Source: Strix aluco
Lineage: Eukaryota > Chordata > Aves > Strigiformes > Strigidae
Length of the DNA stretch: 64,000 nt
Reading direction: 5' to 3'
NCBI RefSeq assembly: GCF_031877795.1
Contig: NC_133940.1
Coordinates: 10,169,985 to 10,233,984 of the forward strand
The notes beneath the pieces are model-generated. The model ran no database searches, was not told the origin of the DNA, and saw only the letters and a list, made by a program, of their open reading frames with translations. Below, in pieces: positions 24,801 to 34,485 of the stretch (the first letter of the stretch is position 1; each line of letters begins with the position of its first letter). The position numbers and the translations under genes are program-made.

Positions 24801-27800
24801 TCCTTAGCCTAGCAATTCATCCAATATGTGACATCTTCAAATCAGTAATGAAACCCACGTCGTCGTCTTTGAGCAGGAAAACTAAAAACGTAGCTCTGCT
24901 TCATCTGAGATAAACATTCTCTCTTTGTTTCTCAACTCCAGTTAGCTGTGGCTAGTAATTACTCTTAAGTTTTGTGTCTTTTTTGGACTTCAGAACTTGC
25001 ACTTGCTTTGTTTAGAGTGAAATCAGAACAGGAATCACATTTAGATTCACAAAGTTTGATATCCGGCATAGCTTTTTCTTCTGCCAATTATGTAAGCAAG
25101 CACTATAATGGCAATCAAGCCAGCAAGTGCAGCACCAACTACAATTGGGATTAGAATGCTGTCATCGTCCAGTGAACACTCCTCGGCTGTAGACGAGAAA
25201 AAGGTTGCAACAAGGAATAAATAAAGACAGAATACTTGCCAAGTGTGGTATAAAAGTCTGTTTTCCCTAATCTGAAGGTGTTAAAAAAAAATAATCAAGT
25301 ATTATTACATCTTTAAACTAAGACAGAAAGAACGGCAGAGGTTTCATGGGTACATCTAGCATATATTAAGCATCATAATCACATGAAACATCTGATAAAA
25401 CTACAGTAAGCTAACGGTGTACAAGTCTTCATGTGCATAGGATCTGTACTTAGACAAGGGAGTAGCCATTCTTCTACTTCTAAGACAGAACCAGGCTTAT
25501 CTATTTCATGCTTAAGGCAAGTCTGGTGCTTTTACTCATTAAGTGACATAGATTTGGTATCAAGAAACTACCCAGAATGGAGACATGTTACAGAGAAATG
25601 CAGTAACTGTAATTAAGGGAAGGAAGATAGTTGCAACTTGAACTACAGAGTGAAATGGCACTCTAACTCTTTAGAACATATTATGACAAATACCATTTAC
25701 CCTCCATACATCTGGGGAGTTAACTTACCTCTGCCTAAAAAAAAGAAGTTCAAAAATCTGTACCAATCTATTTGTCTACAGACTAGTCTAGTATGACTGT
25801 GCTGCAAGAATTATCATTAAGTACAAAGACCAGGTCACAATAAAGATTAAGAAAGAGGTCATTTAAGCCACTCCAGTTTTTCCCAAACAAGACCAGAATA
25901 ATGCATCAAACAAACATTTTGGAATCTTTCTTTAGTTCTGGATATCCAAGACTGCTTCTGAAAGAAGCTCCATCAGTTAATTTTTTCCCCTAACACGTTC
26001 TAAGTTCCTTAAAAAGACAGGTAAAAAGAAACAAAACACCTAACGGTATTACCAAAGTCCACTTCTGCTAAACTTTTGTCCCATTCTCTTATTTATGCTA
26101 CAAAAAGCTGTATGTCGAGATGATGCTAGATAACTTCTAACCTATTCTGCAAGACAATGCCTAAGTCGCTCTTCAGTGTCACTAGCTCCTTCAAGTTTTA
26201 TGAAGGAGAACCAACATATGTAGCAGGCATTTTTTAAGTGAGAACAAAGCTTTCCTTGAACTGGAATGGGAATCTCAGAGCTTCTCTTCATTCCACGTGT
26301 AAAAAAAAATTACAACAAAAAAAAAAGAAACAATGGAACAAAAACTTCAAAAATAAAGTGCTTGTGCCCAATGTTGGTACTTTTTAGCAAGTAAAATATT
26401 GCAAGAATTAACAAAAAAAACTCTTACCTGTAGAGAACTTATTTGCCTTCACAAGGAATGGCTGAATCCATAGATTAAAAGTATGTAATTGAAGATTTTC
26501 ATTAATCTCAAGAGTTTGTTCTTTTCGGCACATATAAGAACTACCAAGGAAAGCATCCCACTTGCTGAAATTGTTGTTATCTGCATTTGAAATGACTAAA
26601 CAAAGGGGAAAAAAAAAAAAAGGAAATTTGCATGGCTACTTTAAATATAAGAGAGTTGCTAATACAATCATAAGACTAAGGAGCTGAATCTAGAGGGGCC
26701 AACTTTTCAACTCTGAAGAACAAGTAGTCTGAAGTGTGGTTGATCCGCTTAACCAAAAGAAGTCAGGCACTGTAGTTATTACAGTACTTAGCAGTAACCT
26801 GTCCTCCATATAGACACGGTGTTAGGATTTCCTTGTACCTCCATTCATCCCAACATTGCAGACTGGCGAGCATTTTAACTTTAGTGCCCTTTTAACTGCA
26901 GTACCTGTGACAAGCAACTTTCAAAAAACACCATACTTCTGATTTGGAAAAAGGTATGCTTTAATTTTTGAAGGACTGGCCTCTTCCCCATGAGACTTAA
27001 GTAGAAGTGGTTGGAAGATACAGCAGCATCTTCAACCAAAGACAACATCTGATTCAGTTAAAACAAAAAAGCTTTAGAGTTGGTACACCTGTATGTCACA
27101 CCTCAAAAAATTATGTTGCTGAAAACAGTTAAAGAAGCCCTCTTCATTTATATATGTTTATCACAAAGTAAGAGACCCCATTAGCAGAAGTTTCAGGAAA
27201 AGAGAATGATCCCACACTGCTGTTTAAAGTAACTCTTACAGCCATTTCTGCTTATTACTTTTGTTCCTACCAACTTAAAAGTAGGAAATAACAGTAAGCA
27301 TGAACACCACTGAAAAGAAAAAAGTCAGAAGTATTTGATAACAGACATTGAAGAAAAGCTGACACTTGCTTTAAGGCAGATACTGTTTCTTACCAGAGCC
27401 ATTCAGACGGTTGAGCAGTGTAACATTCACCTCTTTCAGATAAAATTTTTGTATACTTGCGCTTGCATTTTTCTGTTTAAGAAGAAAGAACCAACTGTCA
27501 GTGTTTAATTCTGCATTTTTAACTTTAAGAACACATGCTTTACAAAGGCTAACACATTTACCATGGTCTTACATTTTCTACAATTAACCCAACTGTCCAT
27601 TTGTGAGGCAGTCAGCTAGCCAGTTCCACTTCCTATATGGGAACAGCCTGCCACCAGCAAGTGATAGAAGGATTTTACTATGAGTGATCATCATGCAATG
27701 CTGCTTAAGTGGAAACTTACTTTAAAATAAAAGAAGTTACTTACAACAACAAATGTGAAACTAATCAGTGTGCTATTTCCATCATTCAGTTTCAGAGTAG

Positions 27801-30800
27801 CTGTTGTGTTACCACATGCACCATCTGCACTAGTTGTCTTTGGATTGACGTTGATCAGAAGAGGCTGAAATGCAGACATACCATGTCAGAGACATTCGGC
27901 TGCCATTACCAATCCACTGTTTGTCACTAGCAGTCTTAGGCTTGAAGAGCTTGTCATGAAGATGACAGCAGGAAGACTGAGCCTGGCTACTATCAAACCA
28001 AGGCTACTTGAGTTCAGTTTACATGCTGGCAACAGTGAAGCAAACACATTGCCCAGTGAAGTCTTACTTCGTCGATCTAACACAACTGGTTAGCTTTGGC
28101 TCCCTCTGGGGGGAAAGACAGGATCTGCAGGGACCAAGAGCCTTAAAAGCCAAGAAAGTTCCAGGCTTTTAATATTAGAGGTACTCCCAGTAATGAGTTA
28201 TGTTGAATCCATGTAAGGTTTTGAAGCTAGATATTATGCCACAAAACTATTCTGATGTCAGAGAGCTGCTATGTACAATACTTAGAAGCAGTTCTGGACA
28301 CCCAGCAGCGTACAAAGGAAATACCCTGCACTCACATTTCATACCAAATTACAGCAACCTTTCTACTCTTCTAAAATAGAAAAGCACCTTGTCTTGGGAA
28401 ACATTCAGCTGTAGCCCCACAGTAGCCAGAAGACAAGTTTTATTTCCACTTTTCAGAGAATAGTTTCCAGTGTCTGGATTCTCCACAGGTTTGGGAGCAG
28501 TGGTTGGAGCAGGTGATAAAGTGGTGGTAGATGCAGTAGTCACATTGGTGGTAGTAGGCGGAACAGTAGGTGCAGAAGTAGGTGTATCAGCACGACATCT
28601 AGACTCTGAAAAGAAGTTTTAACCACCATTTCAGTGCTGGAAGTTTTACTAAAGTCTTATGACTCAGAGGTCAGTTCAATACAGACACCACTCCCTCTGT
28701 TGAATTCTAGGTTTATTGGGAGTCTGCTAATCACCAAGACAGAATTCTCAAACTCAGCACTATGGCACAGTATTCCAAACAATTTACAGCTACGATTTAT
28801 TCTCAGAAATTCTGTAATGCCCACAGTTTTAAATCCACATAACATATGCACTACTACTTACTTCCGACACACGGAGGCGAAACACACGGACAAAGATAGC
28901 TAAGTGGTTATAAGAAGTGTGATATGTATCTGCTGCAGACAAAGTAAGCAACCCTATTAAGCTGTGCATAGCAGGATGATGCGATCATCTCCTGAGTAGC
29001 TGAGCTATGAGATGAGACAACAGACTCTGGACTAGTTACATGAAACAGGAGAGGCTACCACTGAAAGTGGAAAGCAGTCAGCTAAAAATCTTGAAGCTCA
29101 AATGATCCAGTCAGCAACAGTAATTCTGAAGTGCTTACTCTTAATACCCCAATTACTGGAATACCCGCTTTATTAGACTACCACCTTGGCATGAGAACAA
29201 TCTACTTTACTATATACACTACTAAATCTATTCTACTAATCTATTTGTCCAGGAACAAGGAAAGATGTACTAGAGGATATTTACATGGATATTACTCAAC
29301 ACAGCACATCTTAGAACTGGTGAACTTTTTACTATGGGACTTTGCTCCCTGCACTATGGTGCAATACAAAAAAGGTCATTCACAAACTGAAATGCTCACC
29401 TTTTTTACCGATTGTGCCATTCTCAACAAAAGCCTGCACAGTAACATTCCAGAAAATCTGTGTTACATTTTCTGCTTCAAAAGAGTCAGTATTATGACAC
29501 ACGAAGACGTTATTCAGTTGAACTGGACGCATAGTATCCTTTACAACAATAGTAATTGGTCCTACAAATAAGCAGAAATATTTTAATGCCTTACGAACTA
29601 CAAAAACATTTATAGGTAGTGTTATGTTTTATGTCATAAGACAAAGAGTAAGAAATAATTAATTAACAATCCTAACCTCTCTTGAATGTTTTACCTATAT
29701 ATCCTGACCTGAAGTGCTAAGTAATGCAGAGAAGTAACCAAGGCTCCAGAACCATTAGAAAGATGAACCCTTTTACTTAAGTTTTTATTTTATGAAAAAA
29801 AATCCTATTATTAGTAGGTATTAACACAAGGAAAGCCTAACACTGTATTGCTTTGCTAGGTGGAAGGTCAAGTAGTGCACAGTAAAACCGAATCTTGCAG
29901 ATGCCTGTTATCTACTATCAGCGCCAAGGCTGTTCAAACAGCCCCTTCCATTCCACTTAAGGGAATGAGGCATTCAGTGGAGCTAACTAGTCTGTGTTCT
30001 TATCCAGTGGGCTGGTACGATGAACAACAGTTAGGCAGTATATGATGACACTGAAGTCATTACATACATTATTAGTCCTTCTAACTTTGAAAAAGCCAAC
30101 CGGTCAGGTACATGAGATCTGACACTTGTGGCTGAGATTGTTTTGTAAGCAGGATTCTGCACCGAACATTACCTTTTCTTTTCGCATCAGGAAATACAGC
30201 AGTATCATTGGTGTTGTAGGTAAAGGTGATGAAGTCCCCCTGGTAAGTTTCATTGTTTTTTGTAAAGTTAATGCTCCAGGAGTGACCTTCTCCAAACTGT
30301 ACTGCCAGAAGTGCAGCTTGTGTGTCATTGCCACAGACGCTTCCATTGTGTGTCACGCTGGATGACAAATTCAAGGCTGCGTTTTTCTAGAAGAAAAGGG
30401 TAATTTTAAATATTTTCACAGATAGTTCTTCCCCATGACAACACTGTAAACCTGCTAGAGTTAGATGGAACCATACACAAGATGAGCGAGATTATTTTAG
30501 GTTATTCTACAAAATTATGAGAAAGGCTCCCTGACATCTGACTTGGAAAGGAGCCATATCAGATTCAAGTACAGAAGTACAAATCTAACTTGTCTGTAAA
30601 TCTGGACCATGCTGAGCTGCAATTTACAGTTACTATTTGGGATAAAACCATTACTACACTGATACTGGTCAAACTTTGTGGTTTTTGTGTATGCCATTTA
30701 AGTAAGTGCAATGGGGCACTTTTAGTTATTTCTATTATTAATTGAGAACATATGCTTTGTTTTAAAATTAATATTTAGGAATACTCATAACAACTGACTT

Positions 30801-32187
30801 AGTTTAAACAAAAGAAGTAAAGAGCCAAACACCCTAGGTAAAAAAAGTATACTTAAAACTTTTACCCAGGACAAAATAATTCCCAATAACAATTACCTCA
30901 AAATACTTACATAATCACTATTGTTTGTTTCATATTTTATCAAGAATCTCATCATCCATTTTGCATACAAGCACGTAGCATTAGAGGCATCCTTTACATC
31001 TACCTCCACTGCATAGGACTGGAAAAAACCTGTAAGATATGATTATTTGCTGTTAAGGCATTGCTTTTACTTCATTATCTAGAACCACTTAAGAGGACAG
31101 CTCATTACAAAGCAGTAAACTTCAGGACTGGATTCAGTATGTCAGACACTGAAAGAGTAGCCAGATCTCTAAAAATTATTAAAACTAGGAAGCATACCAT
31201 GAAGTTACCAAAGCTAGATAAAAATTGGGAGAACATTTTATAGTCTATTTACCTGACAAAGAATCTAAATGAACATTAGCTTTCTGGTGACAAACTGAGC
31301 GAACTGAAGTGCACAAGCACAGCACGTAACCAACGTACTGCTTGTAGACCAGGGTCTTCCTACCACCCTATCTGCTTCATCAGTGGCATGACTCAAGTTG
31401 ACCTCTAAGAGATGAGATCGGGGTGCCTTCACTGTTGCCACAATTTCTGGCTCAAGAGACACAGATGTTAAATTCTCTTTACGTTTTTAGATAACTTTTT
31501 ACAGTTGCTGGATTTTTAACCCAGCGGATCTCAGCAGAGAGATTTCCCCACTGTCAGTTTTGATGTGCGTTGTTGTGGGCGTCGACCCCCAGAGCTCCGA
31601 GCTGGCCGCCGGCGGGGAGGGCTCACAAGATCCACACGCCCAGGCAACCACCCGCCTGGGGAGGGCTGCTCGGGTGGGCCAGCGCTGCCCCGGCCGACAG
31701 GCCCTCAGGTCAGACACACGCGTCAGCCGCCCGGCCTACGCCCCGGCCCGGCTCCCCGCCGCCCCGCGCAACCATCCCGGCGGCGGCACCAGCAACAGGG
31801 TCCCGCTAAGCCGGCGCGACAGGCCTCGCCCCCCCCATCCCGCTCCCCTTCTGCGGGTGACAGCGCGGCGGGAGGCAGCGCGGGGCCGCCCGGGGGAGCG
31901 GCCGCCGGGCGGAGGCGGCCTCGGGCCTGTGAGGGCCCCGCCGCCCGCCGCGACCCCGCGCGCGCCCGCTGCCGCGTCACGTGCGCGGCGGGGGGGGCGA
32001 AGGGGGGGCGGAGCGGCACACGGCCGCGGGGACACCTGCCCCCCCCCCCCCCCCCGCCCGCTCTGCCACCGGCCGCCCGCAGGCCCGCCGCCCGCCCGCG
32101 GGCCTGGGACAGCCGTCGCCCCCGCTCACCGGAGGTGCCAAGCAGCAGGAGGAAGAGGAGGCACGAGGCGGAACAGCGCGGCCCCAT
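18702..32187 (-). CDS. LAMP2: LAMP2, lysosome-associated membrane glycoprotein 2
   Basis: Shared coding exons in transcript order: 32187-32130, 31029-30911, 30386-30173, 29561-29400, 28605-28388, 27864-27745, 27472-27394 and 26595-26428. They are followed by one of three terminal exons, 9B (25186-25047), 9A (21466-21333) or 9C (18844-18702). All introns are GT-AG and phases match. The B and C forms are 425 and 426 residues; human forms are about 410. The protein has a signal peptide, an N-terminal luminal lobe ([30 protein letters not shown]), a Thr/Pro-rich hinge in exon 5, a second lobe ([26 protein letters not shown]), one membrane helix and an 11-residue tail ending in a GYxx-hydrophobic lysosome-sorting signal. 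Many N-glycosylation sequons are present. LAMP2 is a major lysosomal membrane protein needed for autophagosome maturation. The A form is the receptor of chaperone-mediated autophagy, and here its exon looks damaged. Confidence 0.98.
18845..21332 (-). other. LAMP2: LAMP2 between exons 9A and 9C
   Basis: This stretch is intron for the C isoform and 3' UTR for an A isoform if one is made. It is AT-rich. Candidate - strand AATAAA sites occur, for example TTTATT at about 20759. I see no further terminal exon or mobile element. Confidence 0.5.
21333..21466 (-). CDS. LAMP2: LAMP2 terminal exon 9A (degenerating)
   Basis: A good acceptor (CTATTTAG) leads in the correct phase into [11 protein letters not shown], a hydrophobic stretch, then [11 protein letters not shown] and TAG. 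The codons at the end read TAC GAA TAG TTT TAA, so the terminal GYEQF of LAMP2A is cut to GYE by a TAG in place of the Gln codon (21333-21335), with the Phe codon and old stop still present. The eighth luminal cysteine (AQDC in human) is His. The helix holds a Gln, and the basic tail that binds Hsc70 and substrate (human KHHH) reads KKCYN. Exons 9B and 9C are intact in the same gene. The exon may still be spliced, but its product should lack the normal lysosome-sorting signal. A sequencing error is possible for the stop alone, less so for all the changes. Confidence 0.85.
21467..25046 (-). other. LAMP2: LAMP2 between exons 9B and 9A
   Basis: This stretch is 3' UTR for the B isoform and intron for the others. 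It is AT-rich with several - strand AATAAA candidates, for example TTTATT at about 22863-22868. A hydrophobic open frame at 22208-22408 was examined as a possible fourth terminal exon and rejected. I see no mobile element. Confidence 0.5.
25047..25186 (-). CDS. LAMP2: LAMP2 terminal exon 9B
   Basis: The acceptor CGTCTACAG is followed in phase by [18 protein letters not shown], the rest of the helix, then [12 protein letters not shown] and TGA. This matches human LAMP2B as I remember it. The last luminal cysteine and the GYQTL signal are intact. It is the first terminal exon met by the polymerase. In mammals LAMP2B dominates in heart and muscle. Confidence 0.95.
25187..32129 (-). other. LAMP2: LAMP2 introns 1-8
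   Basis: Introns of about 0.2 to 1.2 kb separate the shared exons, all GT-AG (or its reverse on this strand). Intron 1 (31030-32129) begins inside the CpG island. I see no mobile elements or RNA genes. Open frames on the + strand over the exons, such as 29131-29571, are antisense shadows. Confidence 0.7.
31976..31983. promoter_or_regulatory. E-box, CLEAR-like (GTCACGTG)
   Basis: GTCACGTG matches eight bases of the CLEAR consensus GTCACGTGAC, bound by TFEB/TFE3/MITF at lysosomal genes. It lies about 150 bases into LAMP2 intron 1 within the CpG island. The location near a lysosomal gene promoter makes function plausible, but short motifs also occur by chance. Confidence 0.5.
32130..32187 (-). 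CDS. LAMP2: LAMP2 exon 1, signal peptide
   Basis: The exon encodes [19 protein letters not shown] and the first base of the next Gly, then a GTGAGC donor. Exon 2 continues [12 protein letters not shown], so the hydrophobic core and likely cleavage after SYA make a normal signal peptide. The start at 32187 gives a typical length. An upstream in-frame ATG at 32265 would add 26 residues (MARFLSRPL...) and bury the signal, so it is less likely. The exon lies in the CpG island. Confidence 0.9.
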
Positions 32188-32267
32188 GCTCCCGGCGACA
32201 GGGACACCGAGAAGCAACGAGGGGCGAGCAGCAGCGGCGAGCGGGCGCGATAAAAACCTCGCCATCG

Positions 32268-32277
32268 GTCATGTGAG
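32268..32277. promoter_or_regulatory. M-box-like site (GTCATGTGAG)
   Basis: TCATGTGA is the core bound by MITF/TFE factors. It lies about 80 bases upstream of the LAMP2 start codon, in the expected promoter or 5' UTR. With the CACGTG on the other side of exon 1 it makes a pair of candidate TFE sites. Confidence 0.45.
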
Positions 32278-32421
32278 GGGAGGGGCGGTGCCGCCCGCGC
32301 GCCGCCAATCGCCGCGCCGGGTCTCGATTCGATGGCTCGCGGACAGATCGCTCGCCCCGCACCGCCTCGGGCGGGCGCGTCGGTGCGGGGCCGACCCCGG
32401 CCCTGGCATCAGCACCGTGCG

Positions 32422-32511
32422 CCAGCCCCAGCCCCTGCCCCAGCCCCTGCCCCTGCCCCTGCCCCTGCCCCTGCCTCTGCCCCAGTCCCAGCCCCAGCCC
32501 CAGCCCCTGCT
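32422..32511. repeat. Hexamer repeat (CCCCTG/CCCCAG)n
   Basis: About fifteen imperfect six-base units, CCCCTG alternating with CCCCAG, lie in a row some 235-325 bases upstream of the LAMP2 start. The other strand is purine-rich with evenly spaced G runs. The repeat produces long spurious open frames in several phases. Confidence 0.85.
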
Positions 32512-32670
32512 CGGTGCGGCCGCTGCGGGCCTCTGGGGGAGCGCGTTACCCGCGGCTGGCCTTGGCCTTGGGCAGCCTTGGCTGTCGCTACTGCGGCCAC
32601 TGCGGGTTGAGGAGCAAAAGCTGAGAGGAAATACGCGTTCAAAGAAGTTTAATATAAAGGCTTTCACCGC

Positions 32671-32696
32671 AAAAAAAAAAAAAAAAAAAAAAAAAA
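32671..32696 (+). repeat. A26 tract
   Basis: A run of 26 uninterrupted A sits in the GC-rich LAMP2 upstream region. It is followed by ordinary sequence with AATAAA nearby. It could be the tail of a very old retrocopy, but I recognise no parent sequence before it. Confidence 0.8.
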
Positions 32697-33892
32697 GTTT
32701 TCCATGTTTACAATAAATAAAAAGGTCAAGAAGTGGGCTAAATTGCCCCAAGTATTTAAGCCCGCGGTGCAGGAGCAGCTGAGCACGGCCGTGGGGTGCC
32801 AGGGAGGCCGGGCAGGCCGCCCCGGGGCAGCGGCCCTGCCTGAGGGCCGGGGTGGCCGTCGGTGGTCCGCCGGTGTCCCCCCTGGTGTCCCCCTCGGTGT
32901 CCCCCCCGGCTGGCACGGCTGCCGGCATCGTCCATCCTCCCACGTCACCCGGGGCAGACCCGAGCTGGTGTCAGGCGCTCCGGGGGACTGTGCCTGCCCC
33001 GTGACTGGGCAGAAGCCCTTCCAGCCATGGCCTCTGCAAAGCGGGAGGGGGTTGGCACCAGCACCGAGAATTGGGACGCTTTGCTGCGTTTTCAGTGATG
33101 CTGAAATGTAAACCATGGGGCAGAAAGAAGGTGGGAGAAAGCAGCTGCCTGGTGCAAATGAGGGAGAAAAGAGCCAGCGGGGTGGAGGGGGATAGAAGAC
33201 AGCGGTGACAGGAAAGCTGGTGGATTTGAGACTGGAAGGAGGTATAAAATGGGATGGATGTTGGATTGCAGCCTGGAGATATTGATTGGGGTGGGGGAAG
33301 AAAGGCTGGCTTGGCAGAGAAAGGGGAGACAGCAAGGAAAATGGCAGGCAGATGCTCAGCTGCCTGAGGAGGCAGGAACTCTCGACTCAGCGAGGAAGGG
33401 CTTTCCTGGAATAACATATTCCTGTTTCTAATGCTGTGGGAGAACTGCAAATAGTGTTTTGAATCATCAGGCAATAAGAGACATGCCCAGTCATGGGGGA
33501 AGAAAATGAAAGCTCTTGAAGATGACAATAAAACACATTGACCTAATACAGTGAGACAGTGGGAGTGTAGATGGTGTTGACAGGAAAGGAGGAAGTCTTG
33601 AGGAAGTTGAAATAATGCAATTTGTGATTAGATGTCAGTTAAATACTCTCAGTTGTATACTTGCAATACCATACTGTTCCAAAGAGTATCACAAAACCAA
33701 ACCTGACAAGTCAGGACCACCACTGCAACCAGCGTATCGTACTAATGGGGGTTCCACACACAAATGCTTGCGTGGTCAGACATGTTCACTGCTTCTCTGC
33801 ATTTCTTTTTGTGCTTAATAACTGCACCTAGAACCGACTTATCATGCATATTACATACCTAGACATGCATCTGTCTAAGCATCGTTGCATGT

Positions 33893-34485
33893 TGACGTGG
33901 TTTAACCCCAGCCAGCAACTAAGCACCACGCAGCCATGTGCTCACTCCTCTCCCCTCCCAGTGGGATGGGGAGGAGAATCAAAAAAAAAAGGAAAACTCA
34001 TGGGTTGAGTTAAGACCGGTTTAATAACTACAAATAAAATAAAAAATAATATAATAACAATAATAATATAATAATAATAATAATGAAAAAGAATATAGTA
34101 AAAAAGAGAGAGAGAAATAAAACCCAAGCAAATACGAGCAATGCCCAGTGCAATTGCTCACCACCCGCTGACCGATGCCCGAGCAGCGATCTGCCCCCAG
34201 CCAACTCCCCCCTGTTTCTGTACTGAGCGTGATGGTCTATGGTATGAAATGTCCCTGTGGCTAGTTCAGGTCAGCTCTCCTGGCCATGTTCCCTCCCAGA
34301 TTCTTGTGCACCTGCTCGCTGGCAGCGCGTGGGAAACTGAAAAATCCTTGACTTAGGCTAAGCCCTACTTAGCGACAACTAAACATCAGTGTGTTATCAA
34401 CATTATTCTCACACTAAATCCAAAACACAGCACTGTACCAGCTGCTAGGAAGGAAATTAACTCTATCCCAGCTGAAACCAGGACA
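33893..34485 (+). mobile_element. Solo LTR of an avian endogenous retrovirus
   Basis: The element starts TGACGTGGTTTAACCCCAGC and ends GCTGAAACCAGGACA, termini I recognise from a common family of bird retroviral LTRs. It is about 593 bases long, TG...CA bounded, with an A/T-rich centre of ATAATA repeats. Flanking five-base segments CATGT and CGTGT resemble a target-site duplication with one difference. No internal retroviral sequence is present, so it is a solo LTR, a fossil left by recombination. The class is uncertain; a five-base duplication would suggest ERVL-like. The age looks moderate, since the ends are still clear. Confidence 0.75.

Larger units (their letters stand above)
31560..33070. 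promoter_or_regulatory. LAMP2: CpG island, LAMP2 promoter
   Basis: A sharply bounded GC- and CpG-rich block covers LAMP2 exon 1, the start of intron 1 and about 0.9 kb upstream. It contains a run of 15 or more C near 32041, an E-box on each side of exon 1, a CCCCTG/CCCCAG hexamer repeat and a 26-A tract. No TATA box is seen upstream of the LAMP2 start on the - strand, as expected for a housekeeping promoter. Confidence 0.8.
32188..33892. other. Upstream of LAMP2
   Basis: The first part is LAMP2 promoter and CpG island, noted separately. From about 33070 to 33890 the composition becomes average and no gene or repeat is recognised. Confidence 0.5.

Noticed and set aside
29131-29571. 146-codon + strand frame
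   Set aside because: It lies antisense to LAMP2 exon 4 and has no recognisable features.
31565-32943. Open frames of up to 383 codons near LAMP2 exon 1
   Set aside because: They arise from the CpG island and hexamer repeat. Only the short LAMP2 signal-peptide frame is supported.
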